This document shows positions 11,160-23,746 of a DNA stretch of 64,000 nt, in pieces. This DNA is from Porodaedalea pini (taxonomy: Eukaryota > Basidiomycota > Agaricomycetes > Hymenochaetales > Hymenochaetaceae), in contig NBAY01000001.1 of the NCBI GenBank assembly GCA_002794775.1, positions 62,001 to 126,000 on the forward strand, in the 5' to 3' direction. Below the pieces are notes generated by a model, which did not search any database, was not told where the DNA came from, and was given only the letters and a program-made list of their open reading frames with translations. Each line of letters opens with the position of its first letter. The first letter of the stretch is position 1. Both the position numbers and the translations under genes were made by a program.

Positions 11160-14101
11160 AACCCAGTTGATGTTATTGCTCACTCAGGTGTGGTGGTCCT
11201 GTCAGTCCTGGAAGGCCACTTGCATACTCTACAATCCAAAAGCATATGCATGCAGAAACTGGAACTTTGATGGCAATGACCTCGAGCTTTAACAGTTTTC
11301 TTACCAATGAATCTTTGGAGCAAGAGCAAGTTGTAAGTAGCCCAATTTTATATATCATTAAAAGCAATAATTATACATCTGTTCTGTCCTGATATTTTTT
11401 AGATGCAAGGTGAAGGATATAAAGGTCAAGGGCAACACACTGTCTTAGGGAAAAGTATAAATGTGGATACTTCAGTGAACTTTCAGTTTTAAATTTATTT
11501 ACTATAGATACTGATTGTATACCTATTGTAGGATAGTGGCCAATGGGTTGAGGATAGTAGAGACTGGAATATGAATATGAATAGCCCAGTGAGCTTGCAA
11601 ATTTTTACCTGTATTGTTTCTGTTAGCTGAATGTGTATATCTCTTAGGATCTGGATGACTCAACAGAGTCTAGGAGAGAGCAGGATAATTTGGTATGTTC
11701 ATGACTAATTATTGTATTTCATTTTCCAGTCTCTGGCTGAATATTCTACTACAGGATGAGGCTGATCTAACAGAGCCTGAGAGAGAGCTAGGAGATTTCC
11801 AAGAGCCCTTGACTTTGATATGAATGTGGATGATATGGTATGTGATACTAACATTCAAAGATCTGTTGCTCTAGGCTGACTTACTGATTACAACAATCTC
11901 TAGCCAGGAAATGATCAGCTTATTGAGAAGAACAGAGAACTGAACAATGCACAGTCATACTCAGATCTCAGAGTAACTCACAGTGCAGATGATCAAGTAA
12001 GGGTGAACTTAATAATACTGTTTATACTATTAACTTTATTTTGAATATAGTCAGGCAGCATGGATCATGTACAGGAGATTCTGGACCAGACTGATTGTCC
12101 TCCAGATTCAGAGCACACTGCTCATGACCAGAATCCAGATTCAGAACCTTGGTTTAATCCTGAACTTGAGGATATCAAGACTGCTTTTAGCTTCATAAGG
12201 GCACTTAATGAAGCATCATTGGATAGTGAACTTGAACCTCTAGATAATGAACTTTTGGAGAGTATTCACAATCCAAAACAGTCTATTCTTATGATTGATG
12301 ATCCTGATGAGCGACTTTCACTTGACATCTTTCTGTCTATTTCTAATGCCTCTGAGGAGGCTTACAACTCTATATGTAGATCAATTCTTCGGTGTTATCC
12401 TGACAGTGGTATTCTGACATACTACAAGATTAAGAAACTTGTTGCAGATTTATCTGGTGTCTTTCCCATTGTTAGAGATATGTGTGCTAAGTCATGCTTA
12501 GCATTTACAGGCACATTTTCAGACTTGGACTGCTGTCCAATCTGTAGCAGTCCTTGTTATAAGCTAGGAACAGCCAAAGTCTCTGAAGCTCAGTTTTATA
12601 CTTTTCCTCTAGCACCACAGCTTCAAGCACTTTGGAGAACACCTAATAGTGCACACAGCATGTGTTATAGAGAGCAATGCACAGAAAGAATATTGCAGGA
12701 GCTGGAACAGAATAATGGCCTCAAAAAAGCACTATATACAGATTTTTTTGATGGTCTTGATTATATTGAAGCTGTCAAAAGAGGTGACATTAAGAAAGAT
12801 GACATGGTTCTTATGCTCTCAATTGATAGAGCTCAGCTATATCACAATAAAGTTTCAGAATGCTGGATATATATATGGGTCATTCTAGATCATGCTCCTG
12901 ATATGAGATACAAAAAGCAGCACATCCTTCCAGGTGGAATTATACCTGGCCCAGGGAAGCCAAAAAATCTTGATAGTTTCATATTTCCAGGCATGTATCA
13001 CTTAGCAGCTATTCAAAAAGAAGGTCTTCCTATCTGGAATGCTACAGAAGACAGATGTTTTACATCAAATCTATTCTTAGCTCTTGCAACAGAGGATGGA
13101 CCAGCTATGGCCTATTTAAGTGGCTGTGTTAGTCATCATGGAAAGAGGCACTGTCACTTTTACTGTCCTCTTATAGGAAGACATAAACCTGGGGCACCTA
13201 CATATTATCCAGCTCATTTTAAGTCAGACAATTACTCTGAGCTAGGTTGTGCTTATGATGATGTGAATATCCATGAGCTCCTAGTCAATTTTAGCTTAGA
13301 GAAGGCCTCTGAAGAGTATATCAAGAATCTATCTCTAGTAGTTGCTTCTAGAAACAAAACTCAGTATGAAAGACAAAGGTGTGAGACAGGAATAGCTAAG
13401 TCAAGCATAATCAGTGGCATTTCAGATAAATGTAGACTTAGTCTTCCTGGATGCTTTGCAGCTGATGTCATGCATCTTCCTGCTCTTAATCTCCCTGATC
13501 TTCTGATTCCACTCTGGAGAGGGACATTTGAATGTGATAAGACAGACACAAAGAATTCTTGGGACTGGGCTGTTCTCAAAGGAGATATTTGGAGATCTCA
13601 TGAGGAACAGGTTGCTGATACAATATTTTATATACCTGGCTTATTTGATTGTCCACCAAGAAATCCTGCTGAGAAAATAAGTAGTGGTTACAAGGCTTGG
13701 GAGTTTTTACTCTATTTCTATGGCCTAGACCCCTGTCTATTTTATAGCATTTTGCCAGAAATTTATTGGAAGAATTATTGTAAGGCTGTCAGAGCAATCC
13801 AGATCCTACTGCAGGAGGAGATTCTCCCTGAAGAAGTTATTGAAGCTCATAAGCTACTTACAGCATTCTCAGATGAATATGAAGACATTTATGTTCAGAG
13901 ATAAGTTGATAGGCTTCATTTTGTTAGGCCAAGTGTGCACTCCCCTTCACATCTGCCTTTTGAGACAGTTAGAGTTGGCCCTGGGATTATATATTCACAG
14001 TAGGCCATGGAGAGAACAATTGGTAATTTAGGAGAGGAAATCAAGCAACACTCTAGCCCTTTTGCAAATCTTGCACAGAGAGGTCTACAGAGATGTCAGG
14101 T
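11160..14101 (+). pseudogene. Plavaka-type (CACTA superfamily) transposase, N-terminal and core part
   Basis: Transposase of the Plavaka group of CACTA-like elements. Small upstream exons (about 11170-12050) read CGGPVSPGRPLAYSTIQKH (zinc-finger-like) and acidic stretches. The main exon (12060-13904, 614 codons) has CPICSSPCY, the block SIDRAQLYHNKVSECWIYIW (usually SIDGAQLY, so G is R here), ILPGGIIPGPGKPKN, DSFIFPGMYHLAA, HHGKRHCHFYCPLIGR, CFAADVMHLPALNLPDLL and NPAEKISSGYKAWEFLLYFY. TAA at 13902-13904 then interrupts YVQR/VDRLHFVRP and a TAG replaces W in SQWAMERT. The frame otherwise runs to 14101, where a composite element interrupts it; it resumes at 30010. The family is clear, and the gene is inactive. 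Confidence 0.85.
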
Positions 14102-15186
14102 TACTGCTCTTTTCAGAAGTATTGTCACACATCAAATTCATGTGGTTTTGACGTGTCTTGTGGCATAACTGCAGAAATTTGAGTAAATGATGATTTACTG
14201 TGTCAATTCCTCACGATACATGTTCATTAAGCACTCAAAAAAATGTACTTGCTCATCTAAATCCGAATCTGTAAAAATATCCGAGGTTAGATGAATATGT
14301 TTGTCAAAATAAGTCAAACAATGTCGACCAGCCCTGTTTCAACACCTCACCCTCACTATATGCAAAAATCATACCCCTTTCCTCTCATCCCATAATTTTT
14401 TTTCTCCACCTGTAAATTAGGTTCACATGTATGGCAATCCCATGCATAAGTTTGGTGTCATTCTGTGCACTATTCATGGTGTAATGGGGATGTTTCTGTT
14501 CTTTGGACACCTGCTCTCACCTGAGTTTGGACAGTCCATTTCATACAGCTCTGCCAATTTGACAGGTAAAAATACAAAACTTCTTGCACTACATAGACAA
14601 TCCTATCTACTACAGCCTGGGTTATTTGGGGGCCCCTCCACCTTGATTTGACACTTTAGTGGTAATTTATTTTTGACCTGTGTGCCATAGAACCATGTGC
14701 TGCCTGTACATCTGAAGTATAGAAGTTGGGAACAACATGTTGCTTTATAAGTACTACTCCATCTCAAGAAGAGATGGCCACAGATATCTCACCGGCATAC
14801 CAGGTAAGCGTATCCGCCATGCAGGACCACTAGTAGATACACAAGTGTATGTTCATGCATACAGACTTGAAGATGTCCTTTCAGATCCAGAACAGCAACA
14901 GCTGGCAGCCTCTTCTTGGTCAAGAGCAAGGCATAACCATTGTTGCCCACAGTCTAGACAGAAGAGCAGATGGCTTCACTGAAGAGAGGTTGGCATGCTA
15001 TAATAATCAGTGGTATATGCGGATTAGGGGTTGGCACATGAACACATTCACCACAAAAACACCCTTCTCTCCCACCACAATGACGTGTGGCAAGGCCCTC
15101 TTGAATGATACGTGATCCATTCTCTTCAAGCTACACCAATCCAATGAGTTCACTATGGACCATCTTTCTGCATTGACAGACATCAA

Positions 15187-16290
15187 TTGTTGAACAATCT
15201 ATCAGATCATAAAAGACTGGGAGGCTACTGGGGGCATCGAGAGAGTGGAAAGAGGACTGGCTGGCCAAGGCTGTTGGACTATCTGGATGTACAGGTGAGG
15301 TGTAGTGTGCCAGCACTGACAGATGTTGCTCATCAGGATTCCATTTGCCACCAGTATCTCCTCAGTTCAGTCGATCAACACAGGGACCTATTCCTTGACG
15401 AGCTGAGGCAGAAGCTCGGTGCGTCTTCTGGTAAATACATTTCAGACTCTACAATATGGAGGACATTGGAATGAGCTGGATTCACTATGAAAAGGGTATG
15501 GTCTTTCATTTTCAACTAGTCGAGCCCAAATCCAACCTGGTCAAAGATTTCAAAGAAGGCACGCAAACACAGTGAGACTGAGCAAATACAATATCGTCTC
15601 AAAATCGGTGAGAAATACGAAGCTGAACAGCTCGTGTTTGTTGACAAAAGCACTTGCAACCATCGCACTTTCTTGAGAAAAAAGTCATGGGCTTTATGCA
15701 GGCATTAAGCCAGCTGCAAACAGTTTTTCGCCAGGAGAAAGAGGTACATGTAGTCCCGTCATACCTCAGGGTGTCATATGTCAAACTTCCTCCAGGTATT
15801 CAATCCTTCCAGCAATCTCTCTTGACGGAATGCTTGACTGCATCATCTTGGAAGGCTCATTCAATACAGAATCCTTTACCACTTTCATCACATGTCTCCT
15901 CAATCATATGGAACCTTTTCCAGGACCAAACTCAGTCATTGTCATGGACAACTGTGCTATCTACAAGTCAAATGAAATTTGCAAGTTGATTGAATCCAGG
16001 TGCAGTGCTTTTTCCTCCCGTGCATCGCTCCAGCACTGATGCATTCTGTAATCATGTGTCTAGTGGCATGAAGCTTGAATTCCTTCCTGCGTACTCTCCA
16101 GATTTCAATCCAATCAAATTGGCCTTCTCACTACTCAAAACTTGACTTCAATGACTTGCCCTGCCAGAAGAAGGAGGAGATGTTGTGGTGTATGCACAGC
16201 TTTACAGAGAGATTATGTCAATTAGCACAAATGACTGTCGAGCCTTCTACCAACACTGTGGGTATGTCCACTGGCCCTGGTGCATAGCTA
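15187..16290 (+). pseudogene. Tc1/mariner-like DDE transposase, left arm
   Basis: Visible blocks are LFLDELRQKLGASSGKYISD (helix-turn-helix end), FTMKRV, LVFVDKS (first catalytic Asp), then over an intron (about 15743-15795) RRKRYSILPAISLDGMLDCI, LEGSFNTESFTTFI, PGPNSVIVMDNCAIYKS (second Asp), and over another intron (about 16000-16062) GMKLEFLPAYSPDFNPIKLA. The spacing from the second Asp to the third site is 34 residues, as in Tc1 DD34E, but the third acid is Lys (AAA at 16116-16118). Further stops (TGA in the ASCKQFF region and after LLKT) confirm inactivity. The family is usually about 350 residues. Confidence 0.8.
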
Positions 16291-16335
16291 CCCTCAATTC
16301 TCAAGTGAAATCCTCTGACGACGTGCTCAGGTGAA

Positions 16336-18300
16336 AGTCACATGGATGGAAATAGCTTTCAATTATCAATAAATCTATGTCATTTTTGAGTGTAGTCCTC
16401 TATTGACATGCTTTGATAGTAATGATTAGGAGTGATCATTTAGCTGTGAGAATTGACGATGAGGTTGTAATCTTGGTCCACATAGCGATGAAGATGATTG
16501 ACAAGGCCGAGGTTGATGACTAATTTATCCTCCTCTGCTATTTTCCATATGTCGTCCTTGGACAGCTCTTGGATATCATCCAGGTGAACTAGACCTTGCT
16601 CTTTGAATGACTGCCTAAAAATCTGATAGTTAGGGCAGGGAGCTTGGTCCCATTCCATATCTTCATGCAGAGAGTCCAGCCACTTGCTAATGGATGGGAA
16701 CTCTCAAGGCCACCTTTGACTGATCATGTTGTTGCCAAACATAGTCTGCATCATGAGAGGGTGCTGCATCATGGCTTGCAGCTGCATGGTTGAGGGGTGG
16801 TTAATCACAGGAGGTTCGTGTGACACAGGATCAGGTGGAGCCGCATGGGTATAAACTTCTGCATTCCTCTCAGCTGCTCTTGCAGCTGAGTACGACTTGT
16901 GCAGCTTTCTATCTAGAAGTTTAAGAGCTTCAGGTGGATCAGTGTAGGTCACTCCTGGCATGTTTTGGTGCTTAGAAATAACAATAGACATTTTGAGTGA
17001 GATATATAGACTTGTGTGTGAAATGACAATTTAAGACTCACAAGAAGTTTCGCATGCTCAGCGACATCCTCCATAGTATATGTGACATGCTCTTGCATAC
17101 CTTTCAGCATTGCGCACAGTTTACTGCCATGCTCATCACATGTGAAGCTTGCTACAATCTTGCGTGTGATTTCCTCAATCTCATTATCGTATGTGCTCTT
17201 CGCATTATCAAGTGGCACTACTGTCGGCTTAGCTTTTGCCAGAGTCTTTTTGCCCCTTTTGCCCTGCACATTAGAATCCTATCTAGCCAGAATATCTGAG
17301 TTGAAATAGCTGGCGATGAAACACAACTGAACAAACCTCTGGGAGATCTCTGATGATGATCTTTGGATCACTTTTGGTTTTCATCTTTTTGGCCACTTGC
17401 TCCTTGCAGTGTTTGCGGACCTCCGCGAAGACCTTATCCAATGCACTCTGATTATCTAGATACTCCAGAAGGTATTTGTTTGGGCCTTCTTTGATACACC
17501 ATGGGCCCTCAACTCCAAGACACATGATGATGCAGGAGCCCCCTGTCACCTTTGCAACCTCGACCAACAAATCATTTAATAGCATGTTGGAGCACAAGAT
17601 CAGCTCCTGTCCGCCGATGCTGTCCGAAACCAAGACCTTTACTTCAATCACGTCTCTGTCTGCCCTGTCTGCGGCTGGTGTTGATGTAACCATTCCTCGT
17701 GCCTTGGCTGTTCCAAGGGAAGGAATACTCCAGTTGGCAGGGCCATCTGATATACATGTAAGATCATGTTTATGATGTAAAAATATCTCTTACCTGGCAA
17801 AAAAAAGCTGCCATTGGATGGGAAGTCAGGAACTTTCTCATAAGTACTATCTAACTGTAGAGTTTCATCAGCAGGGCCATTATAACCCCCAGCTTGTGCC
17901 ACATCAAGGACTGAGATTTCTGCTACAGCAGCTGGATTGACATTGACGTCGTTGTCATCATCATTGTTGTCACTGTTGTAATCCTGTTTGCGACAGTTCC
18001 AAAGGAAGAGAGTAAAAGCAGAATGTCAGTACAAGTAAGCATAGATTCTCAAGACGTCTAAGTCACCTTTCTGGCACGCTTTTTCAGCGGCCTCCTGTTC
18101 AGTTTAGCATTTGAATTGAAAGGCATTTGAGGCGCAGGGGTTTGTGGGGACTTGTGAATGGCTAGTTTTGCTTTGGGGCTTGCGGCTGCTTCTGCAATCT
18201 TTCTTGGTCAGCCACAGGGATGCTTGGGCACATTTTTAATAGCCTTGGCTTCCTTAGCTGCTTTGGCCTTTTTGGGGGGATTTTGGTATGTTGAGGAGGC
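16336..18300 (-). CDS. Cargo gene 1 of the composite element, multi-exon, unknown function
   Basis: Minus-strand exons follow each other from about 18300 to 16440. They encode a basic Lys/Ala-rich start (KKAKAAKEAKAIKNVPKHP, with a stop after CG near 18209), an acidic NSDNNDDDNDVNVNPAAVAE segment, VLVSDSIGGQELILCSNMLL, CIIMCLGVEGPWCIKEGP, KVFAEVRKHCKEQVAKKMKT, YDNEIEEITRKIVASFTCDE, an Ala/Met/Gln-rich linker, and a C-terminal SAM-like helical part (FPSISKWLDSLHEDM...LSKDDIWKIAEE). Introns look canonical. I recall similar SAM-tailed proteins as repeated transposon-linked genes in Agaricomycetes, but cannot assign a function. One or two stops suggest decay, so it may be a pseudogene. Exact exon limits were not fixed. 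Confidence 0.45.
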
Positions 18301-18479
18301 ATAAGAGAAAAAAATCCACATGGAAAAGTGAATATGCAATGCTTAGATTACGGCATTCGGCTAGTGCTCTGGGTATATAAGGTCAGAAACTGTAAAAGGC
18401 AAGTCCTAGTACACTTCTTCATCCCAGCTGTACAGTAAGGTGTTGGGGGCCCACCAGATAGAGATCAGTCCACATAACA

Positions 18480-21432
18480 ATGGCTGAGATATATGTAAGC
18501 TCACACCCACCCTGTCCCCTCTCATCACTCACGCCATGCAGTCGCATTGTCTCAGACATATCCCCTTGTTGCACCACACTAGATCTCAATCACAACATAG
18601 AGAGCCATAAGGAGGAAGAGGACCAGCTAAGTAGCAGCACAAGTGGGTTAGCATCCCTTGATCCATTTGAATTGTTAACATCAGACAGTAAGTCAGAGCA
18701 AGTTGCTTTCTTTTTTCACCCCTTTCAATTTATCTTTGGTTTGCAGCTTCTGCAGGGATCTTTTTCCAGATGATGGCAAAGATAGTGGTGGCTGAAGCCA
18801 CCTCATCAAAAGAAAAAGGCGAATCCTTAGAAATCTAATGCAAGAAAGAGACCCACACTGGACAGTGGCTGACAGCAGGGAGGAAGCAAAAGCAGGGTAT
18901 GAAAACATGGCGAGAGGAGTTATCTGCACAGATTGATGAGAGGATTGTGCTGAAAGTTGCAGAAGAAGTGGCACAGCAGCAGGCACAATTGGAGCAGCAG
19001 CAGGCAGAATGGGAGCAGCAGTGGGCAGAATGGGAGCAGCACTAGGCAGAGAGCCTTATGGAAGTCGATCGAAAGCTAGACTACATTCAGTCTTCAGTGG
19101 ACATTAAGCAAGAATTGCACGATGCAGGAGCCGTCACAATGCAAAATCAGATCCATGTGCTGGAGTGAGCTCTTATATTGAACGTAAGCAGGTCCCTATT
19201 TTGGCTATTGATAAGCAAAATTACTGGGATTAATTTTACCATCAGTCGGTGGAGGCGCATAATGCTATACTGTGCTGACACCTCCTTGACTATGGGTGCC
19301 ATCATTTCTACAATGGAATGTATTTTTTCCTCAATGACTACCTACGATACTAGTATAGCCCTCTCCATGCTTCCATATTCAATGTACCAGCCAAAGAGAG
19401 CATTGTCTTGCTGAGCTCTCATGTGTCAGTTGCATCTGCTAGCAACACCCTGACCTCAGAATACACACAGCTTCCAGTAGAGCAGGGGTTGGAGTCGTTA
19501 GTGCTGATTAAAAAGAAAGCTTTGAGATAGGCAAAGGCAAAGGCAAGAGATGAGGCAAATGCGCTTGTGAAGGAGGCTGTAACCAAATTACTCAAAGAAC
19601 GTGCAGGACTTATCGGAGTGGAGATATCCGAGGACACAATAGAAAAGGAAGGCAGACCATGGGTGAATGAATGGTATCACTCACTCAATGCATACCACCA
19701 GCTTGACACATCGGCATGGATGATATTCTGGAAAAAAATAGCCATTGGCATTAACGTCACCAAGACATGGACTAGTAAACTAACAGGAAAAGAAGTGGCG
19801 AGAGAATATCGGGAGTTTGATGCAGATGAACTTGACATCTGGCTTGCCACCCTGCTGGGCTATGTGGAAATGCTGTGTTGTGGAGATCCTGATGCCACTG
19901 GCCTCAGAATCAGCTCTATTAGGTTCGACTCGGCTCAGGACAGCCTTACAAGTTTCCCCGACGCATTTCAGGACAGTTTCAGTGTTTGGCTGGATTAACT
20001 CAACGCATACAGCTTGGTTCTATACCAGTGAGCCACCAAAGTCTGTTTTTGGTCAGGTCTGGTATTGTTCTGAGCCTCCCAAAGCTTAATTTCTCATGTG
20101 CCTGAGTTCCGGCTCTGAGTTCCAGCTATTTGGTGTTGTTTGGCTAGAGCCTCTGGTCTGTCTTTGTGTCCTTTGTATGCCGCTCAGAGGCTCAACCCTC
20201 TGTTGGTTATTTAAACACTCATGTAAATGTCTCAAAAATAGAAGTTTAGTTCCCCCGAGTCAGTCCCAGTCTTTAGTTCTCATCTCCGTTGCCATTCAGT
20301 GTCGTTCCATCCATTCTGTCCGTTCCATCTCGAGTCCCATTTTTGGCCAAATCTTGCTTTTGCTATATCTCTCTCAGTTCTTAACCGATTCTCGAGCTCT
20401 CTTCAGATTCGTAATCTCGTCTAAAATCGCTTTCGAACACTGTCTTTTCTTGCACGATTCCGAGCCCGCGTCATAGAGCTACAAAAATAGCTTTTCGGTT
20501 CCGGGAGTTCTGTGCATTCCACCAGTTGCAACCAGTGCAACTGCCATATCTCCGTCAATTCTGCATCGCGTCTCGAGGTCTTTTCAGATTCGGAATTGTC
20601 TCGATGAATAGTATAGATTTCTGTCTTCACTGGCGAGTTTCCAAGCCCGGGTTGTCAAGATCGTAGTCGCTCTTTGTTCTCCGACTGCATTTAGGCACAT
20701 TTTGCTGGTCGTCCTTTGTGCCCGTGTCCCCGAGTTGACACCTAGCCCTGAGTATTTCCCTACACTTCCCCACACTTCCTGACACTATCCCCTCCACCAG
20801 ACACACTAGAGTGAACCCCCAGTGGCCGAACTTAACCAGGTCCAAGTCTGCCAGTAGACTGTACCATCACCTTTCAGCGTGCACGGGCGAGACAACTTCA
20901 GGGTGAACAAGACAGATTTGCAGTAGTCACTGAGACTATCTGTGACAGCTTTCTTGAGCTCAAAAATGTCTATGCAAATTGTGACGATACCCTACAACCC
21001 ATCAAGCTGCAATGTTTGATCACAAAAGTCCGTGCCATTGGGGAGGAGGACTGGCTTCACTATGTACAGCATGCTGCGACACAAATCAAGGGAACTTTGA
21101 AGGAGTTGGAAGGAAAAATTAATGATGCTATGTTCGCTTGCACTATGCTTGCATGAAAGCAACAGTTGTATGCAATCTTGGTAAATGACTGGGAGCTTCA
21201 CAAGGATGGGAATTCATATGCACACCTGAGCTCCCTGCCAGACAAAACTTTGAAACATCTTTGGGAATGTGCGATGCTTGAGGCCAAAACAAAGTTTCTG
21301 AGCCACAGGAGGGACCTACAAACACTGCTCATTATAGTGACAACTGATTTCACAAATCTTGAAGTCGACACTGCTGTGGCACCCATAGACCTGCTGCTTG
21401 CAGCTGCCATGCCTCAGCAGGCTCAATGGTAA
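18480..21432 (+). pseudogene. Cargo gene 2 of the composite element, split by a solo LTR
   Basis: A plus-strand reading begins with ATG at 18480 (MAEIYVSSHPPCPLSSLTPC), passes a Gln/Glu-rich coiled-coil-like stretch (EEVAQQQAQLEQQQAEWEQQ near 18960-19030, then a TAG) and continues at 19567 (MKEAVTKLLKERAGLIGVEI ... LDIWLATLLGYVEMLC). The frame is cut at 19879 by an LTR of about 1 kb and plausibly continues at 20877 (RARQLQGEQDRFAVVTETIC ... LLLAAAMPQQAQW, stop near 21432). It is arranged divergently from cargo gene 1. No known domain was recognised. Stops and the LTR make it non-functional. Confidence 0.45.
19879..20876 (+). repeat. Solo LTR, ~1.0 kb, copy 1
   Basis: A 998 bp block, closely similar to 55730-56717, begins TGTGGAGATCCTGATGCC and ends ...CCTTTCA (TG...CA). 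It has a TATA-like TATTTAAA near 20207, which sets the plus orientation. No internal retroelement sequence flanks it. The target duplication here is imperfect (GTGT/GCGT). The short open frames inside are not genes. Confidence 0.6.
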
Positions 21433-22677
21433 AAAATTCCTCTCCTTGGTTTCATGACTTTGCTTTTGTTCTTTATGCAAACATTTCCTTCATCTTATGT
21501 AGTCCGCTTGTAACAGTGATTGAAAAGTGAACAAATGACAATTTAGAGCTTATTTATAAACCTATATATCCCTAGCAGTCCTAGCCAATTCACCTGAGCA
21601 CGTCGTCAGAGGATTTCACTTGAGAATTGAGGGTAGCTATGCACCAGGGCCAGTGGACATACCCACAGTGTTGGTAGAAGGCTCGACAGTCATTTGTGCT
21701 AATTGACATAATCTCTCTGTAAAGCTGTGCATACACCACAACATCTCCTCCTTCTTCTGGCAGGGCAAGTCATTGAAGTCAAGTTTTGAGTAGTGAGAAG
21801 GCCAATTTGATTGGATTGAAATCTGGAGAGTACGCAGGAAGGAATTCAAGCTTCATGCCACTAGACACATGATTACAGAATGCATCAGTGCTGGAGCGAT
21901 GCACGGGAGGAAAAAGCACTGCACCTGGATTCAATCAACTTGCAAATTTCATTTGACTTGTAGATAGCACAGTTGTCCATGACAATGACTGAGTTTGGTC
22001 CTGGAAAAGGTTCCATATGATTGAGGAGACATGTGATGAAAGTGGTAAAGGATTCTGTATTGAATGAGCCTTCCAAGATGATGCAGTCAAGCATTCCGTC
22101 AAGAGAGATTGCTGGAAGGATTGAATACCTGGAGGAAGTTTGACATATGACACCCTGAGGTATGACGGGACTACATGTACCTCTTTCTCCTGGCGAAAAA
22201 CTGTTTGCAGCTGGCTTAATGCCTGCATAAAGCCCATGACTTTTTTCTCAAGAAAGTGCGATGGTTGCAAGTGCTTTTGTCAACAAACATGAGCTGTTCA
22301 GCTTCGTATTTCTCACCGATTTTGAGACGATATTGTATTTGCTCAGTCTCACTGTGTTTGCGTGCCTTCTTTGAAATCTTTGACCAGGTTGGATTTGGGC
22401 TCGACTAGTTGAAAATGAAAGACCATACCCTTTTCATAGTGAATCCAGCTCATTCCAATGTCCTCCATATTGTAGAGTCTGAAATGTATTTACCAGAAGA
22501 CGCACCGAGCTTCTGCCTCAGCTTGTCAAGGAATAGGTCCCTGTGTTGATCGACTGAACTGAGGAGATACTGGTGGCAAATGGAATCCTGATGAGCAACA
22601 TCTGTCAGTGCTGGCACACTACACCTCACCTGTACATCCAGATAGTCCAACAGCCTTGGCCAGCCAGTCCTCTTTCC

Positions 22678-23024
22678 TGTTAGAATCTGAACTTTCACCT
22701 TTTCCTTTATTTTCCCTTTTACCATTTCCTTTATTATATTCGTCCTTTTCATTATATTTACCCATCTTACACAATCATTCCCACACTACCTTCATTCGTT
22801 CCATTCCCACTCGTTATGTAATGTTAAGTAATATAGTCTCACGGTCGTCGCTATACAAGGTCTCAGGAATCACATGAACTCCTTGTTCTGCTTTTCCTCT
22901 TACCTCCGCGACGACCTAGCCTGAGTAAGCGTGTCCCGAGTCTACGCTCGAGTATAGCACGTCCCAGACAACAGTCAGCCGAGGCCTGCCCAGTCCGAGT
23001 CGTCTCCCGGACTCCCGCCTAACA
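22678..23024 (+). repeat. 5' LTR, chromovirus copy 1
   Basis: TGTTAGAATC...CGCCTAACA. A TATA-like TATACAAG at 22852 lies 33 nt before GTTCTGCTTTT (22885-22895), the predicted transcript start. It lacks the 66-bp segment found in its partner LTR. Confidence 0.9.
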
Positions 23025-23025
23025 T

Positions 23026-23036
23026 AAAAGCAGAAC
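23026..23036 (+). promoter_or_regulatory. Primer-binding site complementary to the LTR's own R start (self-priming)
   Basis: AAAAGCAGAAC lies one base after the 5' LTR. It is the exact reverse complement of GTTCTGCTTTT at 22885-22895, 33 nt downstream of the TATA-like box. This is the arrangement known from Tf1 and sushi-group elements, where the first 11 nt of the mRNA fold back to prime reverse transcription in place of a tRNA. The same pair is present in copy 2. Confidence 0.75.
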
Positions 23037-23746
23037 CCCACCCAGGCTCATCCCCAGCGTACGTCGTCGCTGTCGACTCGCCTTCACTCGGTCTAGAGGA
23101 GCACTCCCCTCGACGGACTTGACGTGTAAACCCCCTAAACGACAACCCTCAACCCTGCCCGGACGTTTTCGGACGTTCGTGTATTACGTAAATATATCAA
23201 CCGACCTTTTCCGACCCTGGCTCTCCGCCTCTCCCTCTGGTGGAGGAACCATCTGACCTGGACGTGGGTAACACACCGTGTACAGTCGTCGACGTCGTTG
23301 TCGATTGTGATCTCGGTTGCTTCCTTCCGTTTGGTCCTCAAACTCGCCGACGAACCTGTCCTTCGTCAGCGTAACAATCACCCGGACAACCAACCGATCC
23401 CTGTCCCTCCGCCAACGTCAACATAGATCTCGACGAAGAACAATGTCATGCTCTCCCGTCTCGTTCCTGGTATAACGAGGAACGCCGTTCTTGGTTTACG
23501 GTTACCCAAACAGGTGTTGAATACGTTATCTGGTGGCGTCCGGAGAAAGGGCTCTGGTATTCGACGCTTGAAGGAGGAAGGAGATTAAAGTGGGCCCCTG
23601 CATCGATACCCCAAACAACCCCGATTTCGCCATCGCTGTCGACGTCGACCGTTCTCCCACCAATCCCAGGACCGTATAGAGAAGCGCGACGAGATTCGTC
23701 ACCACCAACCCCCCCTGAACGACAAACGGACACGTCTAGAACAACG

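Noticed and set aside
14427..14651. Identical open frames at 14427-14651 and 29460-29684 on opposite strands, as a small conserved gene
   Set aside because: The identity follows from the inverted arms of the composite element; no family, introns or start context support a separate gene.
20096..20476. Similar 123-126 codon frames at 20096 and 55947 as a repeated gene
   Set aside because: Both lie inside solo LTR copies and follow LTR sequence; reading frame is incidental.
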